This document shows, one piece after another, positions 16,432 through 25,487 of a stretch of 64,000 bases of DNA. The position numbers and the translations under genes are program-made. The stretch's first letter is position 1. Every line of letters starts with the position of its first letter. The DNA is taken from the NCBI GenBank assembly GCA_963763135.1, contig CAVXNJ010000010.1:310001-374000 (forward strand). Direction: 5' to 3'. The DNA is from JANMZO01 sp963763135 (GTDB lineage: Bacteria; Actinomycetota; Acidimicrobiia; Acidimicrobiales; JANYDT01). The notes under the pieces are model-generated. The model searched no databases, was not told where the DNA came from, and worked only from the letters and a program-made list of their open reading frames with translations.

Positions 16432-18729
16432 TCAGGCCAACTGGCCCTCGGCCATCGCGAGCGCCACTTCATCTTCCGACATGCCGGCGGTCTCGGCCAG
16501 GATCTCGAAATTGTGTTCACCGACGTAGGCGGGGGCACGAAGGTAGGGCTCTAGGACCGTCTTGCTCCACAGGGCCGGGAACCGCTCAAAGGGCCGTTCG
16601 CCGAAGACGGGCGAGTCGGCTGTACAGAAGAACGATCGAGCCGCCAATTGAGGATCATCGGTGAAGAGGAGGTCGGCGTTCTGCACCCGACCGGCCGGTA
16701 CCCCCGCCGCTTGCAACCGATCCTGTACGTCGGAAGCGGTGCGCGTCGCACACCAGGTCGCCAGTTCAGGCACTCCGCCACCGGTCACTCCGGTCAGTGC
16801 TTCCCTATCGGTTTCATCGCGAACGGTCACCGCCACCTCGCCGTCTGAGGTCTTCAGCACATCGTCGAAGAGGTACCCCGCGTAGGGGTCGGGGTTGCCA
16901 GCCGCCACGGCCTCTCGGCCGTTCGCGAGAAGGTCGAGCACTGCGCTACCAACCATGTAGGAGCCGACCTCCAGCTGCGCGATGTCCACGAGTTGACCCA
17001 CTCCCGTACGATCCCTGGCCTCGAGCGCAGCGAGCACCGCTATTGCCGCCATCGAGCCCACGGCCATGTCGTTCAAGGCGTAACCCGCGCCAACGTCGCC
17101 TCGCCCGGGAGGGTTCGACAGCGAGGTGAGTCCGGAGAGGGCGTGGATGGTCGGGCCGAACGACACGACCGAACTCCACGGACCTTCGTGACCACACCCC
17201 GACATGGATACGTACACGAGACGGGGATTCCAGGACTTGAGGGTTTCCCAGGTAAGTCCCCAGCGGGCCAGGACTCCGGCTGCGTAGTTCTCGATCAGCA
17301 CGTCGGACTGTTCGACGACGCGGCGCACGATGTCGATCGAACCCGGGGCCTTCATGTCAACGGAGAGGGAGCGCTTCGATCGGTTGAACACCGGATAGAA
17401 GCCGAAGCCCGGATCGTTCACCGATGTTGCACGTGCTGCCGTCTGCATCTTCAACACGTCGGCACCGAGATCACCGAGAAGGCGACAGCCGAACGGTCCG
17501 GCGAGCACCCAGCTCATATCAAGAACCCTGATACCTTCCAACGGCCGCCCGCTTCCGGCCGTCGGCTCGGCTGAAGCCGCCTGCGCCTCACGAGGCGGCC
17601 AGGTGGCCAGCGCTTCCTCCACCGTGACCATGGCCGGCGCTGTGGGTGGAATCGGCGGGGTTGAGGTGAACACGACCGGAAACCTCGGACGGGTTACCTC
17701 CGGACGATCAGGGGTGGGAACGAACGCACCACGGAATGCCAGTTGCTCGTTGGCCACGAGGTCCGCGGTGGTCTGGACCTCGGCCCACGCCAGGTGTCGC
17801 GACTGCGCTTCCCAGAACAATTCGTTGGCATCGCGCTCCAACGCCATCTTCCCCGCAAGGGCCACGAGACCGGCGCCGTGCGCGGTGGTGAACGCCTCGC
17901 CGGGCTTGAGGAACTCGGCCGCGCCGGGCACCTTCTCCTCGATCAACCATTCGAGCAACGCCATCGGCGCGGGAGTGGCGGTGATCATGCACCAGCCACG
18001 TTTGCAAGGCAGGACAACGTAGGACCTGGTCCAGTGGATGCTTCCCTGCCTGGGCGCGATCTTGTCGTACGGCAGCACGTCGTCGTAGTGGTACTGGAAC
18101 CAGATCTGCTCAAGACTCGACGAGACAGCCTCCTGCAGCGACACGTCGACGTGCTCGCCCCGGCCGCTCGCCCGAGCGGCGCGAACCGCCGCGAGTCCGC
18201 TGAGCGCGGCGATCGACGATCCGGCGGAGAAGCTCTGACGCCCCCATGGAACGATCGGATCGTCGGGGGTTCCACACACCGACAGGGTGCCGCCCAGAGC
18301 CGCCGCGACTAGATCGGTGGCAACCCAGTTCGCCCGGGGCCCGGTTCGACCGAACGGCGTCAAACTGACCTGCACCAGGCTCGGGTTGAGCGGCGCTACA
18401 TCGGAGTAGTCGAGGCCAAGTTCGGCGAGACGACCGGGTCGCGTGGTCTCAATAACGAGGTCCGCCGCAGCCACGAGTTTGCGGTACGTATTCGCCCCTT
18501 CGTCTGAAGCCAGATCGAGTGGGACCGATAGTTTGCCGGCGTCGAACCACCAGTCGAGCAGTTTCCCACGGTCTGCCGCTGCGGGATTGCTCATCGACGG
18601 TCCGTGCGTAACCCCCGCACCGTCGTGGACACGAACAACCGAGGCGCCCATCTCGGCGAGGACTTTGGTCGAGAAACGGCCGCTGTCATCGGTCAGATCA
18701 ACGACCCGGAGTCCGTCGAGCGGCGTCAT
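16432..18729 (-). CDS. Double-domain family III CoA-transferase (CaiB/BaiF fusion)
   Basis: 765 residues from ATG 18729, twice the normal length, made of two tandem CaiB-like domains (about 1-370 and 395-765). Domain two is canonical: GIRVLDMSWVLAGPFGCRLL, VLIENYAAGVLAR, SMSGCGHEGP, and the catalytic Asp in ALNDMAVGS. Domain one keeps the fold (LRVVDLTDD, LIETTRPGRL, TPFGRTGP) but at the aligned position reads QSFSAGSS, with no Asp. So one active site seems lost, perhaps retained for dimer-like interlocking. It probably activates a carboxylic acid for the neighbouring acyl-CoA dehydrogenase and PhyH enzyme. Confidence 0.87.
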   Translation of the reverse strand: MTPLDGLRVVDLTDDSGRFSTKVLAEMGASVVRVHDGAGVTHGPSMSNPAAADRGKLLDWWFDAGKLSVPLDLASDEGANTYRKLVAAADLVIETTRPGRLAELGLDYSDVAPLNPSLVQVSLTPFGRTGPRANWVATDLVAAALGGTLSVCGTPDDPIVPWGRQSFSAGSSIAALSGLAAVRAARASGRGEHVDVSLQEAVSSSLEQIWFQYHYDDVLPYDKIAPRQGSIHWTRSYVVLPCKRGWCMITATPAPMALLEWLIEEKVPGAAEFLKPGEAFTTAHGAGLVALAGKMALERDANELFWEAQSRHLAWAEVQTTADLVANEQLAFRGAFVPTPDRPEVTRPRFPVVFTSTPPIPPTAPAMVTVEEALATWPPREAQAASAEPTAGSGRPLEGIRVLDMSWVLAGPFGCRLLGDLGADVLKMQTAARATSVNDPGFGFYPVFNRSKRSLSVDMKAPGSIDIVRRVVEQSDVLIENYAAGVLARWGLTWETLKSWNPRLVYVSMSGCGHEGPWSSVVSFGPTIHALSGLTSLSNPPGRGDVGAGYALNDMAVGSMAAIAVLAALEARDRTGVGQLVDIAQLEVGSYMVGSAVLDLLANGREAVAAGNPDPYAGYLFDDVLKTSDGEVAVTVRDETDREALTGVTGGGVPELATWCATRTASDVQDRLQAAGVPAGRVQNADLLFTDDPQLAARSFFCTADSPVFGERPFERFPALWSKTVLEPYLRAPAYVGEHNFEILAETAGMSEDEVALAMAEGQLA

Positions 18730-18888
18730 CGGACCCACCGGGTTGACGCAATCTGGGCTGATGTTCGGCTGGTCGGGTGGGCGTTGCCTGTCACGCCCAG
18801 CAGTGTTGCAGAACACGGGATTGTGTGCGATTCCTCAGCGCTGGTCTACGTCAGCGCACGCATCCCGTGTTCGCGAATATCCGTTACC

Positions 18889-20139
18889 TCAGTTGCCGAA
18901 GTCCCAACCTTCGCCGTGGGCGTACTGGCCGAGCACGTTCTTCGCGATGAGGATCTTGTGTACTTCGTCGGGGCCGTCGGCGATTCGGAGGGTTCGGGCC
19001 CCCTGGTACATACCGGCGAGCGGGAGGTCATTCGAGACACCCGCAGCACCCCAGACCTGGATGGCCCGGTCAACAACGCGCGTGTACGCAGCGGGCACGT
19101 AGATCTTGATAGCAGAGATGTCGGTACGCGCGGCCTGGAGACCCTGGTCGATCTTTTCGGCGGCATGAATCGTAAAGAGCCGCGCGGTCTGAATGTCGAT
19201 GTAGCTGTCAGCGATGAAGCCTTGGACGAACTGCTTCTCGGACAGGTTTCCGCCGTGCACTTCCCGCTTGGTGGCCCGCTCCACCATCAGGTCGAACGCA
19301 CGCCACATCTGTCCGACGGAGTTCATGCAGTGGAAGATGCGACCGGCTCCGAGTCGGTCCTGGGCAGCTTGGTGACCGTCGCCGACCCGGCCGAGCGCGT
19401 TGTCGATCGGAACCCGCACGTTCTCGTACTTGATCTCGCAGTGATCGCTCTCCGAGCGACCCCACACACCGACACCACGAACGATGTTGACGCCCTTCGC
19501 ATTCGACGGAACGATGATCTGCACCATCTGGCCCGACTTCGACGGCGCCGCAGTTTCGGTAACACGGCACATGACGATGAAGAAGTCGGCTTCGATGCCG
19601 TTCGACGTGAACCACTTGTGGCCGTTGATGACCCAGCTGTCGCCATCTCGGAACGCCGAGGTATCGAGCGACCGCGGATCCGAACCCGGGTTGTGCGGTT
19701 CGGTCATCGAGAAGCCCGACTCCATCGTTCCTTCGATCAGCGGCATGAGCCACTTTTCTTTTTGCTCGGGAGTTCCGTACTTCACGAGGATCGACTGGTT
19801 GCCGGAGTTCGGAGCGACCACTCCGAAGAGCGACGCGGCACCGATCGCGTAAGCCAGCACTTCGTTCATGTATGCGTGCGCCAGGAAGTCGAGACCCATA
19901 CCGCCGTATTCGGTCGGAAGGTGAGGGGCCCAGAGGCCGGCCTTCTTCACCTTGTTCTTGATGTCGGCGCGAAGCTCGAGAACCGCAGTGCGATCGTGGA
20001 ACGATTCGCCCTCGCGCCGTGCCGCCCAGAGTCGACCTTCGTTGGGCAAAATGTCGTTGTTGACGATTTCAGCTGTGCGCATACGAATATCGTTGATGCG
20101 TTCATCGATCGTGGCGATCGGCTTGCAGTTCATAGCCAT
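18889..20139 (-). CDS. Acyl-CoA dehydrogenase (ACAD10/11-like)
   Basis: 416 residues: helical N-domain, middle beta-domain with SMTEPHNPGSDP and WVINGHKWFTSNG (FAD and substrate contacts), and a C-domain ending RTLRIADGPDEVHK, the signature of the ACAD10/11-like branch that prefers long or branched acyl groups. It oxidises acyl-CoA to enoyl-CoA, passing electrons to ETF. A GAGG ribosome site precedes the ATG. It lies upstream of the double CoA-transferase and PhyH genes on the same strand. Confidence 0.9.
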   Translation of the reverse strand: MAMNCKPIATIDERINDIRMRTAEIVNNDILPNEGRLWAARREGESFHDRTAVLELRADIKNKVKKAGLWAPHLPTEYGGMGLDFLAHAYMNEVLAYAIGAASLFGVVAPNSGNQSILVKYGTPEQKEKWLMPLIEGTMESGFSMTEPHNPGSDPRSLDTSAFRDGDSWVINGHKWFTSNGIEADFFIVMCRVTETAAPSKSGQMVQIIVPSNAKGVNIVRGVGVWGRSESDHCEIKYENVRVPIDNALGRVGDGHQAAQDRLGAGRIFHCMNSVGQMWRAFDLMVERATKREVHGGNLSEKQFVQGFIADSYIDIQTARLFTIHAAEKIDQGLQAARTDISAIKIYVPAAYTRVVDRAIQVWGAAGVSNDLPLAGMYQGARTLRIADGPDEVHKILIAKNVLGQYAHGEGWDFGN

Positions 20140-20280
20140 AAGTGAGCCTCCAGAGACGTTTTGCTCAGGCTTTCACCCCACGGCTTCTGCGTCCAACTCA
20201 GATTCCGGGTAGATGGTCCCGTTGTCGTGGGTACAACGTCCGCGAAAAGACCGTTTCATTCGTGCGGCGTCGACCGGCGG

Positions 20281-21390
20281 TCACCGTTCCGGGAACGCGG
20301 CCGGAAGCTCCAAGAACGCCGCGTACTGCTCCGCAGCACGGGTGAATCCGGCGAACTCCTTCTTGGTCAGGGGCTCGAACGGGAGCGCTCGGATCTCGAC
20401 CCGGCTCTTCTTGATGTCTCGTTTCCAGGTCCCGATGACTCGACCGTCGGAAACGATCGTCGGAAGAAACACCCCGTTGTTTCCGGGGACGATCTGCTTT
20501 TTGTACGCGTCAGGCACTATGCGTGACCGGTCCTTGTAGCCGAGGATGTACTCATCGAAGCCGGGCAGTAACAGAACCGTCGGGCCGATCTTCTCCTTGT
20601 CGAGATCGCTCGCGTCGTCAAGGAGTTCCGTTCCGAACGTGTGTGGAACTCCACCGATATCAACCGTGGTGAGCGCGTCACCGGCTGCTTCGATACCCCG
20701 CTTGGCGTCGCCCGCCGTGAGGCCCGTCCATCCGGCGAAATCCTGACGGGTGGTCGGGCCGTGGCTGCGGAAATAGCGGGTGGCCAGCGTCGCCAACGCC
20801 TCATCACGTGTGAGTTCTCGGTGATGGGAAACCCACTCGTCGAGCAACACGAACGTCTGCTCCTTGCCGATATGGGGTCCGATGGTCGTCACGCCCTGTT
20901 GAGCGGCGAACCACAGAAGGTGATAGCTGTGCTCCTTCGCCGAGGCAACGCCTCCTTCCTCCATGGCCTCTACACAGGCCGCACGGGTCAACTGTTTTCC
21001 ACCACTAAGCGCGCCTAGCAGTATCTCAACGCCCAGGTTCGCATCGGCTTCGCTCAGCCCAATCGTTTCGCGTCGTGACGCGGCGCCGGCCAATGCCCGA
21101 ACCCCGGTGAGTTCAAGCATCCACTTCGCGTCTTCCGGAGGTACGAAATGGACGGTGCCCCGCATCGGCCATGTGCGCATGATCTGACGCTCCCTGGTGG
21201 CACGCTCGATGTCGTCGACCGTGGAGCCGGGCAGTCGCACGCCAAACGACCACTGCCCACTATTGAGGTCCTGTGCCTGCATCGCTCCGAACCACGTCAC
21301 GATCTCGCCCGGAGTAGCGAGCCGCTTCGCCGCAAGCAGCAGACTCTTCATTCGCAGCGGCAGCACATCTTCTGATCGCAGACTTGTCAC
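20281..21390 (-). CDS. Winged-helix DNA-binding domain protein (PF06224/AlkX-like)
   Basis: 369 residues from GTG 21390, chosen because homologues begin near LRSEDVLPLR and because the upstream part of the open frame lacks domain character. Visible family marks: the N-terminal RLATPGEIVTWFGAMQAQD, the central MRGTVHFVPPEDAKWM, and the C-terminal VLLLPGFDEYILGYKDR. The family includes DNA glycosylase-related AlkX/AlkZ relatives and putative regulators; lesion-specific glycosylase activity is possible but not shown. Confidence 0.8.
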   Translation of the reverse strand: MTSLRSEDVLPLRMKSLLLAAKRLATPGEIVTWFGAMQAQDLNSGQWSFGVRLPGSTVDDIERATRERQIMRTWPMRGTVHFVPPEDAKWMLELTGVRALAGAASRRETIGLSEADANLGVEILLGALSGGKQLTRAACVEAMEEGGVASAKEHSYHLLWFAAQQGVTTIGPHIGKEQTFVLLDEWVSHHRELTRDEALATLATRYFRSHGPTTRQDFAGWTGLTAGDAKRGIEAAGDALTTVDIGGVPHTFGTELLDDASDLDKEKIGPTVLLLPGFDEYILGYKDRSRIVPDAYKKQIVPGNNGVFLPTIVSDGRVIGTWKRDIKKSRVEIRALPFEPLTKKEFAGFTRAAEQYAAFLELPAAFPER

Positions 21391-21571
21391 CCGAACAGTC
21401 TGCCGTGCCTTGGCGTGTCTGAAGCCCCGTCTTGACGATGAGGATCTGAACATGAACTTCACGCCCTGTCCCGAGCTGCCAAGGAGCGTCTTCAACGCCC
21501 TGTTAACCAGCGGTTCACTATTGCGGCTGGGGCCGCGTGCCATCATGGAATCCGAGAAGAGCCGATGACAC

Positions 21572-21610
21572 ACCGAACCGTGATTGACCGAACCTGTGAT
21601 TGACCGAACC
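21572..21610. repeat. Short direct repeats at the start of the DUF2165 gene
   Basis: ACCGAACC occurs three times at 15- and 16-bp spacing with GTGATTG between copies. The array spans the candidate TTG (21584) and GTG (21596) starts, so it alters the possible N-terminus. Confidence 0.6.
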
Positions 21611-22096
21611 ACCGTTGCCTTCCGGGCCGTACCGCTACTTCTCCTGGCCGGAACGTCGCTGATGGCGACCATCGTCGTCCTCGGCAACGTCACCGATCCC
21701 GGTTCGAATCTGAAGTTCATCGAGCGCATCTTCTCGATGGACACGACCTACCAGAGTCCAAGACTCATGTGGCGGGCGATTCGTTCGAGGACCCTGCACC
21801 GCTTGGCGTTGGTGTTCATCGTCATCTGTGAATCAGCAGTGGCCGTAGCCGGATGGATCGGGGTGGCAAAGCTGGCGACCAACCTCCACTCATCGACGGA
21901 TCAATGGCACGACGCCAAATTCTGGGCGGTCGTTGCACTCGGCTTGGCCGCGTTCGTCTGGTTCTTCATGTTCGAAGTCATCGGCAACGAGTGGTTCGCG
22001 AGTTGGCAGTCGAGCGAGTGGAAGGCCACGAACGAGACCGCCCGCATCAACCTCATCACCTTCGCGGCACTGCTCCTGCTTCACCTAGCAAACTGA
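21596..22096 (+). CDS. DUF2165 small integral membrane protein
   Basis: About 166 residues with four predicted membrane helices (near residues 10-30, 68-92, 105-130 and the C-terminal end). Family marks include NVTDPGSNLKFIERIFSMDT between helices one and two and the IGNEWFASWQSSEW segment. Function unknown for the whole family. The start is uncertain: GTG 21596 or TTG 21584. It is divergent from the winged-helix gene. Confidence 0.8.
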   Translation: MIDRTTVAFRAVPLLLLAGTSLMATIVVLGNVTDPGSNLKFIERIFSMDTTYQSPRLMWRAIRSRTLHRLALVFIVICESAVAVAGWIGVAKLATNLHSSTDQWHDAKFWAVVALGLAAFVWFFMFEVIGNEWFASWQSSEWKATNETARINLITFAALLLLHLAN

Positions 22097-22101
22097 CACC
22101 A

Positions 22102-22145
22102 ATCGAGAGTCGATCGAGAGTCGATCGAGAGTCGATCGGGGGTCG
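22102..22145. repeat. 11-bp tandem repeat, 4 units, upstream of the enoyl-CoA hydratase gene
   Basis: ATCGAGAGTCG is repeated three times, followed by the variant ATCGGGGGTCG. Eleven bases is close to one helical turn, so each unit faces the same side. It begins 5 nt after the DUF2165 stop and lies 27 nt before the next ATG, where it could bind a regulator or simply be a slippage array. Confidence 0.75.
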
Positions 22146-22172
22146 ACTGTTCTTCGCAGCCCGCTTTATGTC

Positions 22173-23021
22173 ATGGTGAACGGCATGTACGAGCACATCC
22201 TCTATGAAGTGAACGACCCGGTCGCCACGATCACGCTCAACCGGCCCGCCGCGTTGAACGCGTGGACCTCGACCATGGACCGCGAGATTCGCGACGCGCT
22301 CGGCAAGGCCGCAGCCGACCGTTCCGTCGTCGGAATCATCATCACCGGGGCCGGGCGGGCGTTCTGCGCCGGAGCCGACATGAACACCCTCAACAGCCTT
22401 TCGAGCGGAAGGGGCGCCGACGCGGTGGCCGAATCCGGCACTCCCGAACCGACCGATGACACCCGCACCTCGGCCGATGATGATTTCAGTGGTCGGTTCC
22501 CCTACATGATGCGAATCGACAAGCCGATCATCGCCGCCGTCAACGGTGCGGTCGCCGGCATGGCCTTTCCGTTCACGCTGTGCTGCGATCTCCGGGTCGT
22601 CACGCCCGACGCGGTGTTTCTGACCGCCTTCGCCCAACGCGGGCTGATTGCCGAGTGGGGCCTCAGCTGGCTGCTTCCGCAGCTGGTCGGCCCGGCGGTG
22701 GCGATGGACCTGCTGCTCTCATCGCGCAAAGTACGCGGCGAGGAGGCTCACGCGCTTGGTCTGGCCAACTACCTCGTGCCGTCCGACGAACTGCTCGACT
22801 TCTGCCGCAACTACATCGTGAACCTGGCGAACACGTGCTCACCATCGTCGATGGCCGTCATGAAGCGTCAGGTCTACGAGCACCTCCACCGCGGTCTTGG
22901 CGCAGCGGACGCCGACGCCGAGCGCCTCATGAAGGAAAGCTTCGGCCGACCTGACTTCGCCGAAGGCGTGCAGTCCTTCATGCAGAAGCGACCGCCGCAG
23001 TTCAACCGCCTTCCGCTGTAG
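22173..23021 (+). CDS. Enoyl-CoA hydratase/isomerase (crotonase family)
   Basis: 282 residues. The crotonase oxyanion-hole motifs are present: AFCAGADM and NGAVAGMAFPFTLCCD. A variable Gly/Asp/Thr-rich insert of ~35 residues (around residues 75-105) lies between them. AEWGLSWLLPQLVG follows, with the Glu that often serves as acid/base. It hydrates or isomerises enoyl-CoA, fitting the CoA-linked oxidation genes on either side. ATG 22173 or ATG 22185 could be the start; homologues favour the latter. Confidence 0.87.
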   Translation: MVNGMYEHILYEVNDPVATITLNRPAALNAWTSTMDREIRDALGKAAADRSVVGIIITGAGRAFCAGADMNTLNSLSSGRGADAVAESGTPEPTDDTRTSADDDFSGRFPYMMRIDKPIIAAVNGAVAGMAFPFTLCCDLRVVTPDAVFLTAFAQRGLIAEWGLSWLLPQLVGPAVAMDLLLSSRKVRGEEAHALGLANYLVPSDELLDFCRNYIVNLANTCSPSSMAVMKRQVYEHLHRGLGAADADAERLMKESFGRPDFAEGVQSFMQKRPPQFNRLPL

Positions 23022-23060
23022 CCGGCGGCAACGCCCAGCGGAAACCGCCAGTCGAACGAC

Positions 23061-23091
23061 GTGGGCCGGATGCCCCTGGCATCCGGCCCAC
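23061..23091. terminator. Bidirectional hairpin terminator
   Basis: GTGGGCCGGATGCC and GGCATCCGGCCCAC form a perfect 14-bp stem with a 3-nt loop, flanked by CGAAC/GTTCG. It lies between the converging enoyl-CoA hydratase and folate cyclo-ligase genes. Confidence 0.8.
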
Positions 23092-23126
23092 GTTCGCGTC
23101 CCAGGTGTTCACGTGATCGAGTTGAC

Positions 23127-23846
23127 CTAATCCCGTTTCGTGACCTTTCGCATGACTTCGCGCAGGAAGGGAATATCGGCGAACTGGTCGTCGCGCACGG
23201 CACTCCATTCAACGCCGGTCGGTGTCGGGTACGCCGTCATCGTCTCGATGACCTCATCGGGTGTAACAATCCAGTCGAGGGGCGAGTCGTGGCCGGCCAT
23301 CACGACGTCATCGTTCGAGACAACCTGAAGTTGGTGGACCGTCGTCACCAACGGCGCGTGCGCTGGCACCAGACCGAGCTCCCGGAAGATACCGAGCTCA
23401 AGGTCCGCGAATCCCGCACCCTTACCGGTACGCCCGCCGTTGCGGGTCACGGCGACGCAACCGACGACCAACACATCCATCGGTTCCATGTCCTCGAACT
23501 GCAGGGGTTTTCCGTACTTGAGAGAACCATCCGCGTACATAACGTCTTCGAAGGCGATCCCTGAAGCAGTCAACCGGACCGGGTCGAGTTCGACGAACGG
23601 AAAATCTGCGAGAAGCTCGGGCACCGGCGTGTACACGCGTTTACCGTCTTGCAGAGCCCGAAGGCGAACCGGACCCTGCGCGGCATCGGGGTTTGACTTG
23701 ACGATCGATGCATTCTTCCAAAAGGGAAGTGCTGCCAATCGTTGCGCAGCGGCGTCGGCGCCCACGAAGTTCGGGATCGAACTGAAGGCCGACCCGATAG
23801 CGGCCGACGTGGCCTCGAGTTCGGTCCAGACTCGGTTCCGAACCAC
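23127..23846 (-). CDS. 5-formyltetrahydrofolate cyclo-ligase-like (MTHFS-domain) protein
   Basis: 239 residues with the MTHFS fold: NPDAAQGPVRLRAL, a YTPVPEL segment and GRTGKGAGFADLELG, the glycine-rich phosphate-binding loop. The classic enzyme converts 5-formyl-THF to methenyl-THF with ATP; proteins of this longer subgroup are often annotated only as 5-FCL-like. The start is GTG 23846: an in-frame stop lies ~18 codons upstream, and no better start exists between. Confidence 0.75.
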   Translation of the reverse strand: MVRNRVWTELEATSAAIGSAFSSIPNFVGADAAAQRLAALPFWKNASIVKSNPDAAQGPVRLRALQDGKRVYTPVPELLADFPFVELDPVRLTASGIAFEDVMYADGSLKYGKPLQFEDMEPMDVLVVGCVAVTRNGGRTGKGAGFADLELGIFRELGLVPAHAPLVTTVHQLQVVSNDDVVMAGHDSPLDWIVTPDEVIETMTAYPTPTGVEWSAVRDDQFADIPFLREVMRKVTKRD

Positions 23847-24006
23847 ATCCTTTCGACCGTCACGACCGGCCCAACGACCTTGCCGCGTTCTTCGGATTTT
23901 CTGTGCCGCTCATGGTAGGACTGCTTTCGTCGTGTGAATCGTTTCGTTCCCGGGAGCGTGGAGCGGCCTTTCGTTGAGGCGGCTGCTCGCAGGCGTCCAT
24001 GGTGTT

Positions 24007-24044
24007 TTCGAAGGCGGACTCGGGGAGAGGAGTCCGCCTTCGAA
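24007..24044 (-). terminator. Strong hairpin terminator after the solute-binding protein gene
   Basis: TTCGAAGGCGGACTC and GAGTCCGCCTTCGAA form a perfect 15-bp stem with an 8-nt loop. It lies ~30 nt past the stop of the leftward ABC operon and before the promoter side of the MTHFS-like gene. No T-run. Confidence 0.8.
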
Positions 24045-24075
24045 GAGGTGTGCGCTTCGTGTTAGAGAAGAGCGC

Positions 24076-25419
24076 TTACGGAAGGGCGATGGATGGGTCG
24101 AGGAACTCGTTCGTGAACAGATCACTCGCCTTCACCGCTGGATCCATGGTGGTCGAACCGTCTGCGGTGAAGAAGGGCTTGAGGAGATCAACGACGCCCT
24201 GCACTCGAGCTTCGTCGAAGTCACCGATCGTCGTGTTGGTTCCGTTGCTCACGAAACCCCGGGTCTTGAATGCTTCGGTGGCAGCGTTGTTGAGGCCGAT
24301 CGAGGTCTTCCAGAACGGCGCACCCAGGTCTTTGGCGTTGATGCTCTCGACCAACGTGTTGACCTCGGTCGGGTCCGCCAGGTAGTCGACGACCGCCTGT
24401 TGCATGATCGGCACCAGCTTCTTGAGGCACGGGCTCAACTCAGCGAGCTTGCCTTTTGCCACGCCCATGGTGAGTGGATAGATGCCGAGACCGAGTTCGT
24501 TCACCGTCACGAACTTCACCGGCTTGTTCCACTCCGGCGTCTCTTTGGAGAAGGTGTACGGCTCGCTGGACTCGTAGCCCTGGTTGAGCCATTTGCCTCC
24601 GCTGATAACGAACTTCTCCTTGTCGCCGGCGTAGCCTTCAACGAACGCGTCCTCCGGAACACCCTTGGCAATAAGAAAGCGCACATATGAATACTTCTTG
24701 GACGTGACGTAGATCTTGGCGCCCTTCGCCACGACCGCCTTCATGTCATCAACCGTCTTGATATCGCCGTACACCGCCGGGTCGTACATCAGACCTTGCG
24801 GGTTGCTTTCAAAAGGAGCGAAGACCGCAACCGTCGGGAACTTCTTCGACAGCAGTACGGCATCGTCGGTGTATACGTAGGCCATCTGAGGAGTGAGCCC
24901 CTTGACGAGATTGCCCGCGTAAAGCGCAGAGCTTGGCGTTGCGCCGTCTCCGAGGCCGGGACCCCCGTCGATGATTTTCAGATCGATGCCGGTCGACCCG
25001 AGCGGGCCGGAGTACAGGTTCTGTTCGGCCGTTCCACCCCCGCCGATCAGTTGATAGAGACCGTGGTGCTCAACCTCGGCGAGCCAGTCCTTTTGCACGA
25101 TGAGCGGGTTCGGACACACATCGGCCAAGGGTGTCGTGTAGTGGGCCTTCGCAAATGCGCTTGGCGCACCGGCAGCGGCGGTCTCACTGGCCGCGGCGGT
25201 GGTTTCCACAGCCGCGGCGGCGGTGGTTTCGACCGGAGCGGCCGTCGTTTCCGCTGGAGCGGTGGTCTCGGCCGATGCCGTGGTCTCCGCCGACGCGCTG
25301 GTATCGGCAGGGGCCTCGGTGGCGGCGACGGTCGTATCGGCTGCCTTATCGGAGCTACAGGAGCTCACGATGGATGACAGGCCGATCAGGGCGGCGAGCA
25401 GAGGGGTACGGCGTCGCAT
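24076..25419 (-). CDS. ABC transporter solute-binding lipoprotein (NMT1/SsuA-like)
   Basis: 447 residues from ATG 25419 with a GGAAGGAAC ribosome site. The signal peptide ends in a lipobox (IVSSC), so it is a membrane-anchored lipoprotein, followed by an Ala/Thr/Glu-rich linker of ~65 residues. The remaining ~350 residues have the two-lobed type-II binding-protein pattern, with GGGGTAEQN and DGGPGLGDGATPSSALYAG near the ligand cleft as in NMT1/SsuA-like proteins for sulfonates, nitrate or pyrimidine precursors. The ligand is unknown. It follows the permease by 68 nt. Confidence 0.82.
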   Translation of the reverse strand: MRRRTPLLAALIGLSSIVSSCSSDKAADTTVAATEAPADTSASAETTASAETTAPAETTAAPVETTAAAAVETTAAASETAAAGAPSAFAKAHYTTPLADVCPNPLIVQKDWLAEVEHHGLYQLIGGGGTAEQNLYSGPLGSTGIDLKIIDGGPGLGDGATPSSALYAGNLVKGLTPQMAYVYTDDAVLLSKKFPTVAVFAPFESNPQGLMYDPAVYGDIKTVDDMKAVVAKGAKIYVTSKKYSYVRFLIAKGVPEDAFVEGYAGDKEKFVISGGKWLNQGYESSEPYTFSKETPEWNKPVKFVTVNELGLGIYPLTMGVAKGKLAELSPCLKKLVPIMQQAVVDYLADPTEVNTLVESINAKDLGAPFWKTSIGLNNAATEAFKTRGFVSNGTNTTIGDFDEARVQGVVDLLKPFFTADGSTTMDPAVKASDLFTNEFLDPSIALP

Positions 25420-25487
25420 GTTGGGGTTCCTTCCGGTGGTGGTTATGAGCTGTTTCAAGATCGCAAGATCGGATGCGTGAGTGGGGC

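Noticed and set aside
18604..20145. 513-codon frame opposite the acyl-CoA dehydrogenase
   Set aside because: The opposite strand has complete ACAD motifs; this frame shows only bias-driven openness.
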